A stretch of 64,000 nt of DNA from Nonomuraea fuscirosea (GTDB lineage: Bacteria; Actinomycetota; Actinomycetes; Streptosporangiales; Streptosporangiaceae). The DNA lies in contig NZ_PVNG01000003.1 of assembly GCF_003001935.1 (NCBI RefSeq), positions 124,001-188,000 on the forward strand, given 5' to 3'. The notes below the pieces were generated by a model. The model had not been told where the DNA came from. It did not search any database and worked only from the letters and a program-made list of their open reading frames with translations. The position numbers were made by a program, and so were the translations under genes. Below are positions 17,115 through 28,664 of this stretch, one piece after another (the stretch's first letter is position 1; each line of letters begins with the position of its first letter).

Positions 17115-18644
17115 ATGCCCAGCAGAAGAACTCTCCTGAAGGGTCTCGCCCTCGCCGCCGCCGCCTCGGCCGTTCCGCTGCCCGCCTTCGCGGAAGCGGG
17201 CTACGTTCCGCCGTTACGGCAGATGCGCGGCATGTGGATCGCGTCCGTGGTCAACATCAACTGGCCGTCGAAGCCCGGCCTCAGCGCCGACGAGCAGAAG
17301 GCCGAATATCTCGCCTGGCTGGACGTGGCCGTACAGCGCAAGCTCAACTCGGTGTTCGTGCAGATCAGGCCGACCGCCGACGCGTTCTGGCCGTCACCGT
17401 ACGAGCCGTGGTCGCAGTATCTGACCGGCACCCAGGGCCAGGACCCCGGCTACGACCCGCTCGCCTTCGCCGTGGCCGAGACGCACAAGCGCGGCCTGGC
17501 CTTCCACGCCTGGTTCAACCCGTACCGCGTGTCGATGCAGGCCGACCCGGCCAAGCTGCACCCCGACCACCCCGGCCGCAAGCATCCCGACTGGATCCTG
17601 CCGTTCGGCGGCAAGCTCTACTACAACCCGGGCATGCCCGAGGTCCGCAAGTTCTGCCAGGACGCGATGATGGACGCGGTCACCCGCTACGACATCGACG
17701 GCCTGCACTTCGACGACTATTTCTACCCGACCAACACGACAGACTTCGACGACGCCGAGGAGTTCGCCGAGTACGGGGCCGGCTTCCCCGACCTGGCCGC
17801 CTGGCGGCGCCACAACGTCGACCTGATGGTCCAGGAGATGCAGCAGCGCGTGCGCGCGGCCAAGCCCGAGATCGCCTGGGGCATCAGCCCGTCGGGCATC
17901 TGGCGGAACAAGGCCAGCGACCCGCTCGGCTCCGAGACCAACGGCGGGCAGTCCTACGACAACCTGCACGCCGACACCCGCGGCTGGGTCAAGAAGGGCT
18001 GGCTGGACTACATCGCGCCCCAGCTCTACTGGTACATCGGGCAGCCGCCGGCCGACTACTCCAAGCTCGTGCCGTGGTGGTCGGACGTGGCGAGCGGCAC
18101 GAAGACGCTGCTGTGGATCGGGCAGGCGGCGTACAAGGCGGGCGATCCCGCCCAGGCGGCCGAGTGGCAGGCGCCGGACGAGCTGTCCAGGCACCTGACG
18201 CTCAACCGCGAGCACCGCGAGATCGGCGGCGACATCTGGTACAACGCCAACGACGTCAAGGTCGACCGGCTCGCCTCCATCTCCACCGCGGTGAACGACC
18301 ACTACCAGCGGCCCGCGCTCGCGCCCGTGCTGCCCAGGCTGGCCAGGGGAGAGGCGCCCAGGCGGCCGGTGCTGGCCTACGCGCTGCGCCACCGCGGCGG
18401 GGTCGAGGTGCGCGCGGTGGCGACGGGCAGGGACGAGCCGTTCGTGTACGCCGTCTTCCGCTTCGACCGGCCCGCGGGCGCCAAGGCGTTCGACGACGCC
18501 CGCGACCTGGTCGCCGTCGTGCCCGGTGACCGGCAACTGCGCTGGACCGACCCCGAGGGCAGGCGCGGTCACCACTACTACGTGGTCGCGGTGGACCGGG
18601 CCAACCGGACCAGCAAGCCGAGCAACGGCTTCAGGGTCATCTGA
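17115..18644 (+). CDS. Exported GHL10-type glycoside hydrolase (DigH-like), Tat signal
   Basis: 509 aa with a Tat signal (SRRTLLKG, hydrophobic stretch to about residue 25, cut near AFA). The mature part begins RQMRGMWIASVVNINWPSK, the hallmark of the GHL10/DUF187 family, with further motifs FNPYRV, IDGLHFDDYFYP and WGISPSGIW. E. coli DigH of this family cleaves denuded peptidoglycan glycans. A C-terminal beta-rich domain (about 410-509) resembles fibronectin type III. Divergent from the NagZ-like and RpiR genes, it could release glycan fragments outside that NagZ processes inside; that link is inference. Confidence 0.83.
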   Translation: MPSRRTLLKGLALAAAASAVPLPAFAEAGYVPPLRQMRGMWIASVVNINWPSKPGLSADEQKAEYLAWLDVAVQRKLNSVFVQIRPTADAFWPSPYEPWSQYLTGTQGQDPGYDPLAFAVAETHKRGLAFHAWFNPYRVSMQADPAKLHPDHPGRKHPDWILPFGGKLYYNPGMPEVRKFCQDAMMDAVTRYDIDGLHFDDYFYPTNTTDFDDAEEFAEYGAGFPDLAAWRRHNVDLMVQEMQQRVRAAKPEIAWGISPSGIWRNKASDPLGSETNGGQSYDNLHADTRGWVKKGWLDYIAPQLYWYIGQPPADYSKLVPWWSDVASGTKTLLWIGQAAYKAGDPAQAAEWQAPDELSRHLTLNREHREIGGDIWYNANDVKVDRLASISTAVNDHYQRPALAPVLPRLARGEAPRRPVLAYALRHRGGVEVRAVATGRDEPFVYAVFRFDRPAGAKAFDDARDLVAVVPGDRQLRWTDPEGRRGHHYYVVAVDRANRTSKPSNGFRVI

Positions 18645-18692
18645 CCCGCCGATGCGCGCGGACCCCGGCGGGTCCGCGCGAACCGGCCCACG

Positions 18693-18787
18693 CGACCCCG
18701 ATCCGGTCCGCGCGATTGGGTCCGCCCGACCCCGATCCGGTCCGCGCGATTGGGTCCGCGCGACCCGGCTTCGGTCCGCGCGAACCC
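18693..18787 (+). repeat. 34-bp tandem repeat, three copies
   Basis: Units start at 18693, 18727 and 18761. The first two are nearly identical and begin CGACCCCGATCCGGTCCGCG; the third is degenerate. GGTCCGCGCG recurs five times between 18670 and 18785. Lies just after the GHL10 gene. Confidence 0.75.
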
Positions 18788-18828
18788 AGCCCGGCGAACT
18801 GGTCTGAGGGAACGCTACGCCTACGCGC

Positions 18829-18855
18829 GTCGCCGGTCATGTCCTGACCGGCGAC
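18829..18855. terminator. Perfect 11-bp hairpin
   Basis: GTCGCCGGTCA (18829-18839) pairs with TGACCGGCGAC (18845-18855) around a 5-base loop, between the convergent GHL10 and FHA genes. Confidence 0.65.
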
Positions 18856-18898
18856 GAGCCCGGCGGGCGCCCTCATGGACGCTCGCCGCTGCTCGTGG

Positions 18899-18923
18899 CC
18901 GTGCCCGCGGTTCGCGGGCACGG
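18899..18923. terminator. Second perfect 11-bp hairpin
   Basis: CCGTGCCCGCG (18899-18909) pairs with CGCGGGCACGG (18913-18923) around a 3-base loop. With the hairpin at 18829 it forms a double terminator for the two converging transcripts. Nothing else is visible in 18790-18985. Confidence 0.65.
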
Positions 18924-18985
18924 TGGACGCTCAGGTTCCGCTGCTGCCGGAACCCCTCGCCGAAGCCCCGGTCGCGATCCGGTCC

Positions 18986-19633
18986 CTAAGAAGCCCTGCG
19001 CCCGGCCGCCGACGGCTGCTCGGTCGAGGCTCCCGACGACCTCTGTGGCGGAACCACGGGGGTCGGACGCACCAGACCGAGCGCGACGACCTCGTTGGCC
19101 AGTCGGGTGCGCCGGTTGGTGCCTTCGGGAATCCTGAACTTCTGGTAGAGCCGCAGCAGATGCTGTTTCACCGCGGCTTCGGTCACGACCAGGTCGTCGG
19201 CGATCTCACGTGCCGTCGCCGGAGCGACGAACGCCTCGTCCGACAGCGCCGGCCTGCAGAGCGAGGTCAGTACGTCGACCTCGCGCCTGGTCAGCTCGGG
19301 CGCGGCCGCTCTGCGCAGCTCGACCTCAGGGGTGAAGTCCTCTCGGGGGACTCCACCGATGCGACCCCGTGCCGCGCCGAAGGAGACGACGTCGCCGTCG
19401 TCAAGGACCCTCCGGGCGATCGGCCTGCCATTCACCCGTGTGCCGTTCCTGGACAGCCCCAGGTCGACGACATACAGGTAGGGTCCTCGTCTGACGAACT
19501 CGGCATGGAGTCGAGACACGCTGGGGTCGGTGAGCCGGATGTCGACACCGCGGCCCCTCCCCACAGTCGTGATCTCGGGGCGCAACGGGACCACCTCGCC
19601 AGTGTCCTCGATGCGTATGAACGGCCCCTCCAC
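18986..19633 (-). CDS. FHA domain protein with C-terminal LuxR-type HTH
   Basis: 215 aa. The N-terminal FHA domain (about 20-90) has the expected phosphothreonine-binding pattern: VGRGRGVDIRL, SVSRLHAEFV and RNGTRVNG. A LuxR-like HTH follows at about 108-180 (LTRREVDVLTSL, ATAREIADDLVVTEAAVKQHLLRLYQKF). This couples Ser/Thr-kinase signalling to DNA binding. GTG 19633 has GGAGGAA at 6 bases. It is divergent from citrate synthase, whose leader region it shares, so control of citrate synthase is plausible but unproven. The Ser/Thr kinase at 25150 is a candidate upstream partner. Confidence 0.8.
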   Translation of the reverse strand: MEGPFIRIEDTGEVVPLRPEITTVGRGRGVDIRLTDPSVSRLHAEFVRRGPYLYVVDLGLSRNGTRVNGRPIARRVLDDGDVVSFGAARGRIGGVPREDFTPEVELRRAAAPELTRREVDVLTSLCRPALSDEAFVAPATAREIADDLVVTEAAVKQHLLRLYQKFRIPEGTNRRTRLANEVVALGLVRPTPVVPPQRSSGASTEQPSAAGRRAS

Positions 19634-19702
19634 GGCAGTTCCTCCCCAGGTAGCCCGCCGTAACTATTACTACAGCTCCGGCTTACCCAAACGAGGGGAT
19701 GC

Positions 19703-19730
19703 GGAATCTCCTTTGCCGAAAGGAGAATCC
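19703..19730 (+). promoter_or_regulatory. Stem-loop that sequesters a ribosome-binding site
   Basis: GGAATCTCCTTT (19703-19714) and AAAGGAGAATCC (19719-19730) pair with one mismatch around the loop GCCG. The right arm contains the Shine-Dalgarno AAAGGAG of the short ORF that starts at GTG 19734. Folding would hide it. Confidence 0.55.
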
Positions 19731-19733
19731 CAC

Positions 19734-19799
19734 GTGAAATTGGTCTGGACCTCTGCAGTCGGTTTTGCCTGCTCACGGGTAGACTTCGGGCGGAGATAA
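19734..19799 (+). CDS. Candidate 21-aa leader peptide upstream of citrate synthase
   Basis: GTG 19734 follows AAAGGAG at about 7 bases and opens a 21-codon frame, beginning MKLVWTSAVGFAC and ending at TAA 19799. That stop is 15 bases before the citrate synthase ATG and directly abuts its GGAGG ribosome site. Its own ribosome site lies in a stem-loop. This arrangement suggests translational or attenuation control of citrate synthase. Third-position GC is lower than in real genes, as expected for a leader peptide or for chance; there is no homology evidence. Confidence 0.4.
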   Translation: MKLVWTSAVGFACSRVDFGRR

Positions 19800-19814
19800 G
19801 CGGAGGAAACACTC

Positions 19815-20936
19815 ATGGCGGACAAGCCCACGAAAGGTCTGGCCGATGTCGTAGCGGCGTCCACCGCGCTGAGCGACATCGACGGAAAGGCCGGCCGGCT
19901 CTTCTACCGTGGATACGACATCCACGACCTGGCCGGCCGCGCGACGTTCGAGGAGACCGCACACCTGCTCCAGCGGGGCAAGCTGCCCACCCGCGCCGAG
20001 CTCGACGCGTACGGCGCGGAGCTGGCGAGCGGCCGGGAGCTGGGCGCCCTGGTGTCCGCGAACATCGCCGAAATCGCCGAGAAACAGAAACCCATGGAGG
20101 CGTTGCGCACGCTGGTCTCCCTGTCGGCCGCCGACGACGCGGACAAGGACGGCATCTCCCCTGAGGCCAACCTGCGCAAGGCCGCGCGCCTGGTCGCGCA
20201 GCAGCCCCTGCTCGTCGCCCGCTACCACGCCGCCCGTACGGGAACGCGCATCCCCGAGGCGGACCCGTCGCTGAGCATCGCCGCGAACTTCCTGCTCCAG
20301 GTCACCGGCCGCACCCCCGGCCCGCGCGAGGTCGAGATCTTCGACGAGTGCCTGGTCCTGCACGCCGACCACACGATGAACGCCTCCACGTTCGCCGCCC
20401 GCGTCTGCGCCGCGACCCTGTCGGACATGCACTCGGCCATCGTCGCCGCCATCGGCACCCTCAAGGGCCCGCTGCACGGCGGGGCGAACGAGCAGGTCAT
20501 GAAGACGCTGGAGTCGCTGTCTCCCGGCGGCGTGGCCCAGGCCGTACGCGACAAGCTCGCCGCCGGCGAGAAGATCATGGGCTTCGGGCACCGCGTCTAC
20601 AAGACCGAGGACCCCCGTGCCACGCACCTGCGCCGGATGTCGGCCGAACTGGCCGAATCGACCGGGGACGACACCTACTACCGGATGTCGAAGGAGATGG
20701 AGGAGGTCGTCCTGGAGACGAAGGGCCTCTATCCCAACGTCGACTTCTTCGCCGCCTCGGTCTATCACTACCTCGGCATACCGACCGACCTGTTCACTCC
20801 GGTATTCTCCATCAGCCGCATGTCGGGGTGGACCGCTCATGTCATCGAGCAGCACGCCGACAACCGGTTGATCCGCCCTGACAGCGAGTACATCGGTGAG
20901 ACGGACCAGAAGTGGAAGCCGATAGAAGAGCGATGA
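19815..20936 (+). CDS. Citrate synthase
   Basis: Condenses oxaloacetate and acetyl-CoA. The 373-aa length marks the short dimeric type shared with 2-methylcitrate synthases. Catalytic regions are visible: LHADHTMNAST, GPLHGGANE with the first active His, GFGHRVYK with the second, and the Asp in NVDFFAASVYHYLG. ATG 19815 has GGAGG at 8 bases. Its leader contains a hairpin and a 21-codon ORF. Its stop overlaps an ATG (ATGA) that opens a 25-codon frame leading to the DUF3017 gene. A methylcitrate role cannot be excluded, but neighbouring icd and mdh favour the TCA cycle. Confidence 0.93.
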   Translation: MADKPTKGLADVVAASTALSDIDGKAGRLFYRGYDIHDLAGRATFEETAHLLQRGKLPTRAELDAYGAELASGRELGALVSANIAEIAEKQKPMEALRTLVSLSAADDADKDGISPEANLRKAARLVAQQPLLVARYHAARTGTRIPEADPSLSIAANFLLQVTGRTPGPREVEIFDECLVLHADHTMNASTFAARVCAATLSDMHSAIVAAIGTLKGPLHGGANEQVMKTLESLSPGGVAQAVRDKLAAGEKIMGFGHRVYKTEDPRATHLRRMSAELAESTGDDTYYRMSKEMEEVVLETKGLYPNVDFFAASVYHYLGIPTDLFTPVFSISRMSGWTAHVIEQHADNRLIRPDSEYIGETDQKWKPIEER

Positions 20937-21010
20937 GCACCGGGCAGGACAGAGCGGGAACGCCGCCGACGCCGCCCCGCCGCGCGCATGACCCTGAGCA
21001 GGTGTGTTGA
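20933..21010 (+). CDS. Candidate 25-aa ORF linking citrate synthase and the DUF3017 gene
   Basis: ATG 20933 overlaps the citrate synthase stop by 4 bases, and the frame ends at TGA 21008, which overlaps a TTG at 21007 in the DUF3017 frame. The peptide begins MSTGQDRAGTPPTPPRR. It could be a coupling peptide, or the original N-terminus of the DUF3017 protein cut off by a frameshift near 21002-21008. No independent coding evidence. Confidence 0.3.
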   Translation: MSTGQDRAGTPPTPPRRAHDPEQVC

Positions 21011-21309
21011 GCCAGAACGGGACCGAACGCGAGAGCTGGGGGCCGTACCCGCTGATCCTGGCGGGTGCGGCTGTCGGCGTGCTGGTGATCTTCGTGGCGA
21101 ATCCGCGCTGGGGCGGGTTCGCGCTGGGCGCCGTCATCATGGTCGCCGCCGCGCTGCGCTTCGCCGGCTACGGCGGGCAGCTCGCGCTGCGGAGCAGGAA
21201 GGTCGACGTCATCACGCTGTCCGTCTTCGGATTCGTGCTGGTGCTGACCTCGCTCCTGCTCTACAACAACGAGCTCAAGGCGCTCATCCTGTCCCTTTTC
21301 GCCCCGTGA
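21004..21309 (+). CDS. DUF3017 small membrane protein
   Basis: 101 aa with three hydrophobic segments: about 14-32 (YPLILAGAAVGVLVIFV), 37-52 and 70-100. This matches DUF3017, an actinobacterial membrane family of unknown function usually found near folD or TCA genes. The start is uncertain: GTG 21004 or TTG 21007, neither with a good ribosome site. Relatives often have a longer polar N-terminus, and the ORF just upstream has that composition in another frame. Probably co-transcribed with citrate synthase. Confidence 0.72.
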   Translation: MLSQNGTERESWGPYPLILAGAAVGVLVIFVANPRWGGFALGAVIMVAAALRFAGYGGQLALRSRKVDVITLSVFGFVLVLTSLLLYNNELKALILSLFAP

Positions 21310-21362
21310 CCGGACGGTCCGATAGCCTCAACGCATCAATTCATTGAAGGGGAACCATTCGC

Positions 21363-22580
21363 ATGCCCAAGATCAAGGTGGAGAATCCCGTCGTCGAGCT
21401 TGACGGCGACGAGATGACCCGGATCATCTGGCAGTTCATCAAGGACCAGCTGATCCTTCCCTACCTCGACGTCGACCTGAAGTACTACGACCTCGGTATC
21501 GAATACCGGGACTCGACGGACGACCAGGTCACCATCGACGCCGCGAACGCCATCAAGAGGTACGGCGTCGGTGTGAAGTGCGCCACCATCACCCCGGACG
21601 AGGCGCGCGTCGAGGAGTTCGGTCTCAAGAAGATGTGGAGGTCCCCCAACGGGACCATCCGCAACATCCTCGGTGGCGTCATCTTCCGCGAGCCGATCAT
21701 CATGTCGAACGTGCCGCGGCTCGTCCCCGGGTGGACCAAGCCGATCGTCGTCGGCCGTCACGCCTTCGGCGACCAGTACCGCGCCACCGACCTGAAGATC
21801 CCCGGTGAGGGCACGCTGACCCTGACGTACACGCCGAAGGACGGCTCCGAGCCGATCGAGCTCGACGTGTACGACTTCCCCGGCAGCGGCGTCGCGATGG
21901 CGATGTACAACCTGGACGACTCGATCCGCGACTTCGCCCGCGCCTCCATGCGTTACGGCCTCAACCGCGGCTACCCGGTCTACCTCTCCACGAAGAACAC
22001 GATCCTGAAGGCGTACGACGGCCGCTTCAAGGACATCTTCGCCGAGGTCTTCGAGACCGAGTTCAAGGACGAGTTCGACAAGGCCGGCCTCACCTACGAG
22101 CACCGCCTCATCGACGACATGGTCGCCGCCGCGATGAAGTGGGAGGGCGGTTACGTCTGGGCCGCCAAGAACTACGACGGCGACGTGCAGTCCGACACGG
22201 TCGCGCAGGGCTTCGGCTCGCTCGGCCTGATGACCTCGGTCCTGATGACCCCCGACGGCCAGACCGTCGAGGCCGAGGCCGCCCACGGCACCGTGACCCG
22301 TCACTACCGCCAGCACCAGCAGGGCAAGCCCACCTCCACCAACCCCATCGCCTCGATCTTCGCCTGGACGCGCGGCCTGGCCCACCGCGGCAAGCTCGAC
22401 AACACCCCCGCGGTGACCGAGTTCGCCGACAGGCTGGAGCAGGTCTGCGTCGAGACCGTCGAGGGCGGTCAGATGACCAAGGACCTGGCGCTCCTCGTCG
22501 GCGGCGACGCCGAGTGGCTCACCACCCAGGACTTCCTGGCGGCCCTGGACGAGAACCTCAAGAAGAAGATGTCCGCCTGA
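21363..22580 (+). CDS. icd: NADP-dependent isocitrate dehydrogenase
   Basis: Oxidative decarboxylation of isocitrate to 2-oxoglutarate. At 405 aa, with the N-terminus [19 protein letters not shown] and motifs [27 protein letters not shown] and [14 protein letters not shown], it belongs to the homodimeric type similar to eukaryotic NADP-IDH rather than the E. coli type or the large monomeric form. GAAGGGGAA lies upstream of ATG 21363. A terminator follows at once, so it is the end of a unit that may start at citrate synthase. Confidence 0.96.
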   Translation: MPKIKVENPVVELDGDEMTRIIWQFIKDQLILPYLDVDLKYYDLGIEYRDSTDDQVTIDAANAIKRYGVGVKCATITPDEARVEEFGLKKMWRSPNGTIRNILGGVIFREPIIMSNVPRLVPGWTKPIVVGRHAFGDQYRATDLKIPGEGTLTLTYTPKDGSEPIELDVYDFPGSGVAMAMYNLDDSIRDFARASMRYGLNRGYPVYLSTKNTILKAYDGRFKDIFAEVFETEFKDEFDKAGLTYEHRLIDDMVAAAMKWEGGYVWAAKNYDGDVQSDTVAQGFGSLGLMTSVLMTPDGQTVEAEAAHGTVTRHYRQHQQGKPTSTNPIASIFAWTRGLAHRGKLDNTPAVTEFADRLEQVCVETVEGGQMTKDLALLVGGDAEWLTTQDFLAALDENLKKKMSA

Positions 22581-22587
22581 ATGCCGA

Positions 22588-22632
22588 AAACGGCCTCCAC
22601 CTGCGGTGTCCGCCGCACGGTCGGGGCCGTTT
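22588..22632 (+). terminator. Terminator hairpin after icd
   Basis: AAACGGCC (22588-22595) and GGCCGTTT (22625-22632) pair perfectly around a GC-rich core that can fold further. It starts 8 bases after the icd stop. Confidence 0.65.
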
Positions 22633-22766
22633 CGCATGCGCGGCCCGTGACCCCTCGCCGGTCGGCCCGCCCTTTCCCATGTCTTGACGGAACGGCAGGC
22701 GTGCCGTAGTTGATCAGCTGGGTATGAGCCACCTCACAACAGTCGTGCGCGTCTCGGGGGGTTCGG

Positions 22767-23795
22767 ATGCGACTGCGTATTTTGAGTGGGCTAGGGGTGC
22801 TCGCGGCCGCCGCAATCCTGACGGGGTGCGACTCGGAGCCGGAGACCGCCAAGCTGCCCGACACCAAGGCACAGGCCGCGGCCAAGCTCAAGGCCGGCAA
22901 GGCCGCCAAGATGAAGGCCGCCGCGGCGGTCAGGGCGAACGAGCTGGGGCAGATCCCGGTGCTGATGTGGCACCGCATCGTGCCGAAGCCGCAGACGACG
23001 GACGACAGGTCGCCGGCGCAGTTCAGGGCGGATCTGGAGCGGCTGGTCAGAGAGGACTACGTGCCGATCACCGCCGCCGAGATGGTGGCCGGGAAGATCG
23101 ACATTCCGGCGGGCAAGCACCCCGTGGTGCTCACGTTCGACGACTCCTCTCCCTCTCAGCTCACCCTGAACGAGATGGGAGAGGTGCAGAAGGACACCGC
23201 GGTCGCGATCCTGCGGGAGGTGGCCGCCAAGCATCCGGGCTGGAAGCCGAAGGCGACGTTCTACGTGACGCGCGACATGTTCGGCAAGACCGTGCGCGAA
23301 GAGCAGGCCCAGGCGCTGCTCTGGCTCAAGGACAACGGCTTCGAGATCGGCAACCACACGCGCGACCACCTCAACCTGCGCGGACGCTCGAAGCAGGAGG
23401 TGGAGGAGCAGATCGGCACGATCGGCAAGACGATCAGCTCGCTGGCCTACCTGAACCCGACGACGATCGCGCTGCCGTACGGGAACCAGCCGACCAAGAA
23501 GGAATGGGCGCTGAAGGGCAAGCAGTACCACCACCAGGGCGCGTTCCTGGCCGGGTACACGCCGGCGCCGGCGCCGTTCAGCAAGTCGTACGACGCGGCG
23601 GGCATCCCGCGGATCAAGGCCATGGAGAAGAAGGGCGACTGCGCCCAGTTCTGCTCGGAGGCCTGGCTCGACTGGCTGAAGAAGAACCCGGACATGCGCT
23701 ACACCTCCGACGGTGACGTGAGCACGGTGGCCTATCCGAAGTACAAGGCGCCGTATCTGCGCAAGTCGTTCACCACCTGGAGCCTGCCCTACTGA
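22767..23795 (+). CDS. Polysaccharide deacetylase family lipoprotein (CE4)
   Basis: 342 aa, surface-anchored: signal peptide with lipobox ILTGC (Cys20), then a Lys/Ala-rich spacer. The NodB-type domain starts about residue 63 (IPVLMWHRIV) and carries the metal and catalytic motifs TFDDS and H-x-x-x-H in NHTRDH, plus LPYGNQPT. CE4 enzymes deacetylate chitin, peptidoglycan or other polysaccharides; the substrate is unknown. It stands alone on the + strand after the icd terminator and meets the minus-strand gene at 23802. Confidence 0.85.
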   Translation: MRLRILSGLGVLAAAAILTGCDSEPETAKLPDTKAQAAAKLKAGKAAKMKAAAAVRANELGQIPVLMWHRIVPKPQTTDDRSPAQFRADLERLVREDYVPITAAEMVAGKIDIPAGKHPVVLTFDDSSPSQLTLNEMGEVQKDTAVAILREVAAKHPGWKPKATFYVTRDMFGKTVREEQAQALLWLKDNGFEIGNHTRDHLNLRGRSKQEVEEQIGTIGKTISSLAYLNPTTIALPYGNQPTKKEWALKGKQYHHQGAFLAGYTPAPAPFSKSYDAAGIPRIKAMEKKGDCAQFCSEAWLDWLKKNPDMRYTSDGDVSTVAYPKYKAPYLRKSFTTWSLPY

Positions 23796-23801
23796 CCGTG
23801 A

Positions 23802-24932
23802 TCAGGTTCGGCCGGTGAACGTGACGCCCGCGCGGTGCAGGCGCTCGATGAGGGGCCGGCCCATGGCGGCGGCCGTCGTGAGCTGGCCCGCCCGCTCGGG
23901 CACGTCGTCGAAGGCGAGGCACAGGGCGGACTCGGCGAACATCTTGGCCGTCTCGTCGTAGCCGGGGTCGCCGCCGGCCACCTCCGTGATCACGCGCTCG
24001 CCGCCGCCCTCGCCCAGGAACGTGACCTTGAACCAGCTCCTGGCCCGCCGCTCGGCCGACGGGCCTTCGCCCGGCTTCAGCCGGGCCTGGACGCGGTCGC
24101 GTACCGGCGGGACCTGGGCGAGCGCGGCGAACGCGCCCGCGCCCGCCACGGTGGCCACGGCGGCGGGCAGGGTTCTGACCGCGTAGTGCTGCCGGTAGGT
24201 GAAGTCGGGGCCGTAGCGGTCGAGCAGCCGGGCGGAGTAGCCGACGATGAGCGGATCGAGGGTCGGCATCGGCAGCGCCCAGCCGCCGACGTAGCGCAGA
24301 CCGCCCGGCAGGGAGCTCACCCTGCGGCCCGGCGGCCTGGGCTCGGCGGCGCGGCGCAGGGCGCCCGCCCGCGCGGCCTGCCCGGCGCGGCCGAGCACGG
24401 ACAGGGCACTGGCCAGCGTGCCGCCCGACGGCCGCCCGTTCCCGCGCAGGAAGCCGCTGACCTTCAGCGGGACGCCCTCGGGGAGCAGGCCCACGGTGTA
24501 CAGGACGCCGAGGTCGTACGGGATCGAGTCGAAGCCGCAGGCGTGCACGAGCTTCGCGCCGCTCATGACCGCCCGCTCGTGGTGGCGCAGGTACATCCGG
24601 TCCACGAACTCCGACTCGCCGGTGAGGTCGAGGTAGTGGGTACCGGCCTCGGCGCAGGCGGCGACGAGCGGCTCGCCGTGCACGACGTACGGGCCGACCG
24701 TGCTCGCGACGACCCGCGTCCGCCGGGCGAGCTCCGCCAGCGAGGCCGGGTCCGTGGCGTCGGCCCGCAGGATGGGCGCGTCGATCCCGAGCCGCTCCAG
24801 CTTGGCCGGATCCCGCCCGGCCAGCGCCCACCGGGCGCCGGGCGCGGCGGCGCGCGCGAGGTAGCGGGCCGTCAGCTCGCCGGTGAATCCGCTCGCGCCG
24901 AAGAGCACGATGTCGTACGGGCGCTCGTCCAT
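23802..24932 (-). CDS. Saccharopine dehydrogenase / trans-acting enoyl reductase family protein
   Basis: 376 aa. N-terminal Rossmann motif YDIVLFGASGFTGELTARYL binds NAD(P); VVASTVGPYVVHGEPLVAAC, HYLDLTGE and VHACGFDSIPYDLGV are typical of the family that includes the mycobacterial phthiocerol enoyl reductase. Members act as trans-acting reductases in lipid biosynthesis, but no polyketide or lipid genes are nearby, so the substrate is open. ATG 24932 gives the normal family N-terminus; a TTG 36 bases upstream is possible. Only 6 bases separate its stop from the deacetylase stop. Confidence 0.82.
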   Translation of the reverse strand: MDERPYDIVLFGASGFTGELTARYLARAAAPGARWALAGRDPAKLERLGIDAPILRADATDPASLAELARRTRVVASTVGPYVVHGEPLVAACAEAGTHYLDLTGESEFVDRMYLRHHERAVMSGAKLVHACGFDSIPYDLGVLYTVGLLPEGVPLKVSGFLRGNGRPSGGTLASALSVLGRAGQAARAGALRRAAEPRPPGRRVSSLPGGLRYVGGWALPMPTLDPLIVGYSARLLDRYGPDFTYRQHYAVRTLPAAVATVAGAGAFAALAQVPPVRDRVQARLKPGEGPSAERRARSWFKVTFLGEGGGERVITEVAGGDPGYDETAKMFAESALCLAFDDVPERAGQLTTAAAMGRPLIERLHRAGVTFTGRT

Positions 24933-25030
24933 GATCCTGAGGCTGGCCGAGAGGAGGGCCCGGCGCAAGGGCTCGCTTACGGACGTTTGGCGAATCGCCG
25001 GGAAAGACCGCTTCGCTCCTGCGAAAATGA

Positions 25031-25069
25031 CGAAGCCGTGCGCGAAAGAGTCGAAGCCGTGACGTCACG
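25031..25069. promoter_or_regulatory. Repeats and palindrome in the divergent promoter before the Ser/Thr kinase
   Basis: CGAAGCCGTG is directly repeated at 25031 and 25052 (21 bp apart). The second copy runs into the perfect palindrome CGTGACGTCACG (25058-25069). The gap separates the divergent enoyl reductase-like and kinase genes, so a regulator could bind here. Confidence 0.4.
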
Positions 25070-25149
25070 AAGCATTAACGGATCCCTGTGAAGTTGCTGA
25101 GCGTCGTAAAGTTTGCGTCGATGGGGTTCAGTACACGTGGGGATGACGA

Positions 25150-27300
<2,151 letters not shown>

Positions 27301-27349
27301 TGACGAGCGGGTAACATCCCCAACGTCAACGAATCACGCTGCGAGTTAG

Positions 27350-28345
<996 letters not shown>

Positions 28346-28401
28346 GCGTCAGGCGGCACGAGGAGCCGGGTCTCGGCTGAGCGTGCCGCCGTTCCATCGA
28401 G

Positions 28402-28432
28402 CGCGCGCGTCCCGTCGGCGGGGACGCGCGCG
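28402..28432 (+). terminator. Perfect 12-bp hairpin after mdh
   Basis: CGCGCGCGTCCC (28402-28413) pairs with GGGACGCGCGCG (28421-28432) around a 7-base loop, 57 bases after the mdh stop. Confidence 0.75.
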
Positions 28433-28473
28433 TTCCGCTGTGCGGGAGACCGCTCTTGCCGCGCGGACGCCGG

Positions 28474-28626
28474 TCATCCTGGGCTCGCCTCGTCGCAGGG
28501 CCACGGGAGGATCGCCGCGGCGGACTGGGGAGTGGCGAAGATGACGCCGGCCGCGGCCAGGAGGCTGCCGGCCACGATGAGGGCGCCGAAGATCAGCTTC
28601 GTGACCCTAGGTGAAAAGGTCCTCAC
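28474..28626 (-). CDS. Small exported or membrane-anchored peptide, unrecognised
   Basis: A 50-codon frame from GTG 28626 to TGA 28474. It begins VRTFSPRVTKLIFGALIVAG, has a hydrophobic core (residues 11-31) preceded by three basic residues, a possible signal-peptidase site near QSAAA, and a short tail with one Cys (PWPCDEASPG). About 90 percent of third positions are G or C, close to the surrounding real genes and strong evidence of coding. No ribosome site is visible; GATATC about 12 bases upstream could be a -10 for a near-leaderless transcript. It lies between mdh and galE, directly downstream of galE on the same strand. Confidence 0.55.
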   Translation of the reverse strand: MRTFSPRVTKLIFGALIVAGSLLAAAGVIFATPQSAAAILPWPCDEASPG

Positions 28627-28664
28627 ATTTCGATATCACAGCACACATTGCCCTGCCATATGGC

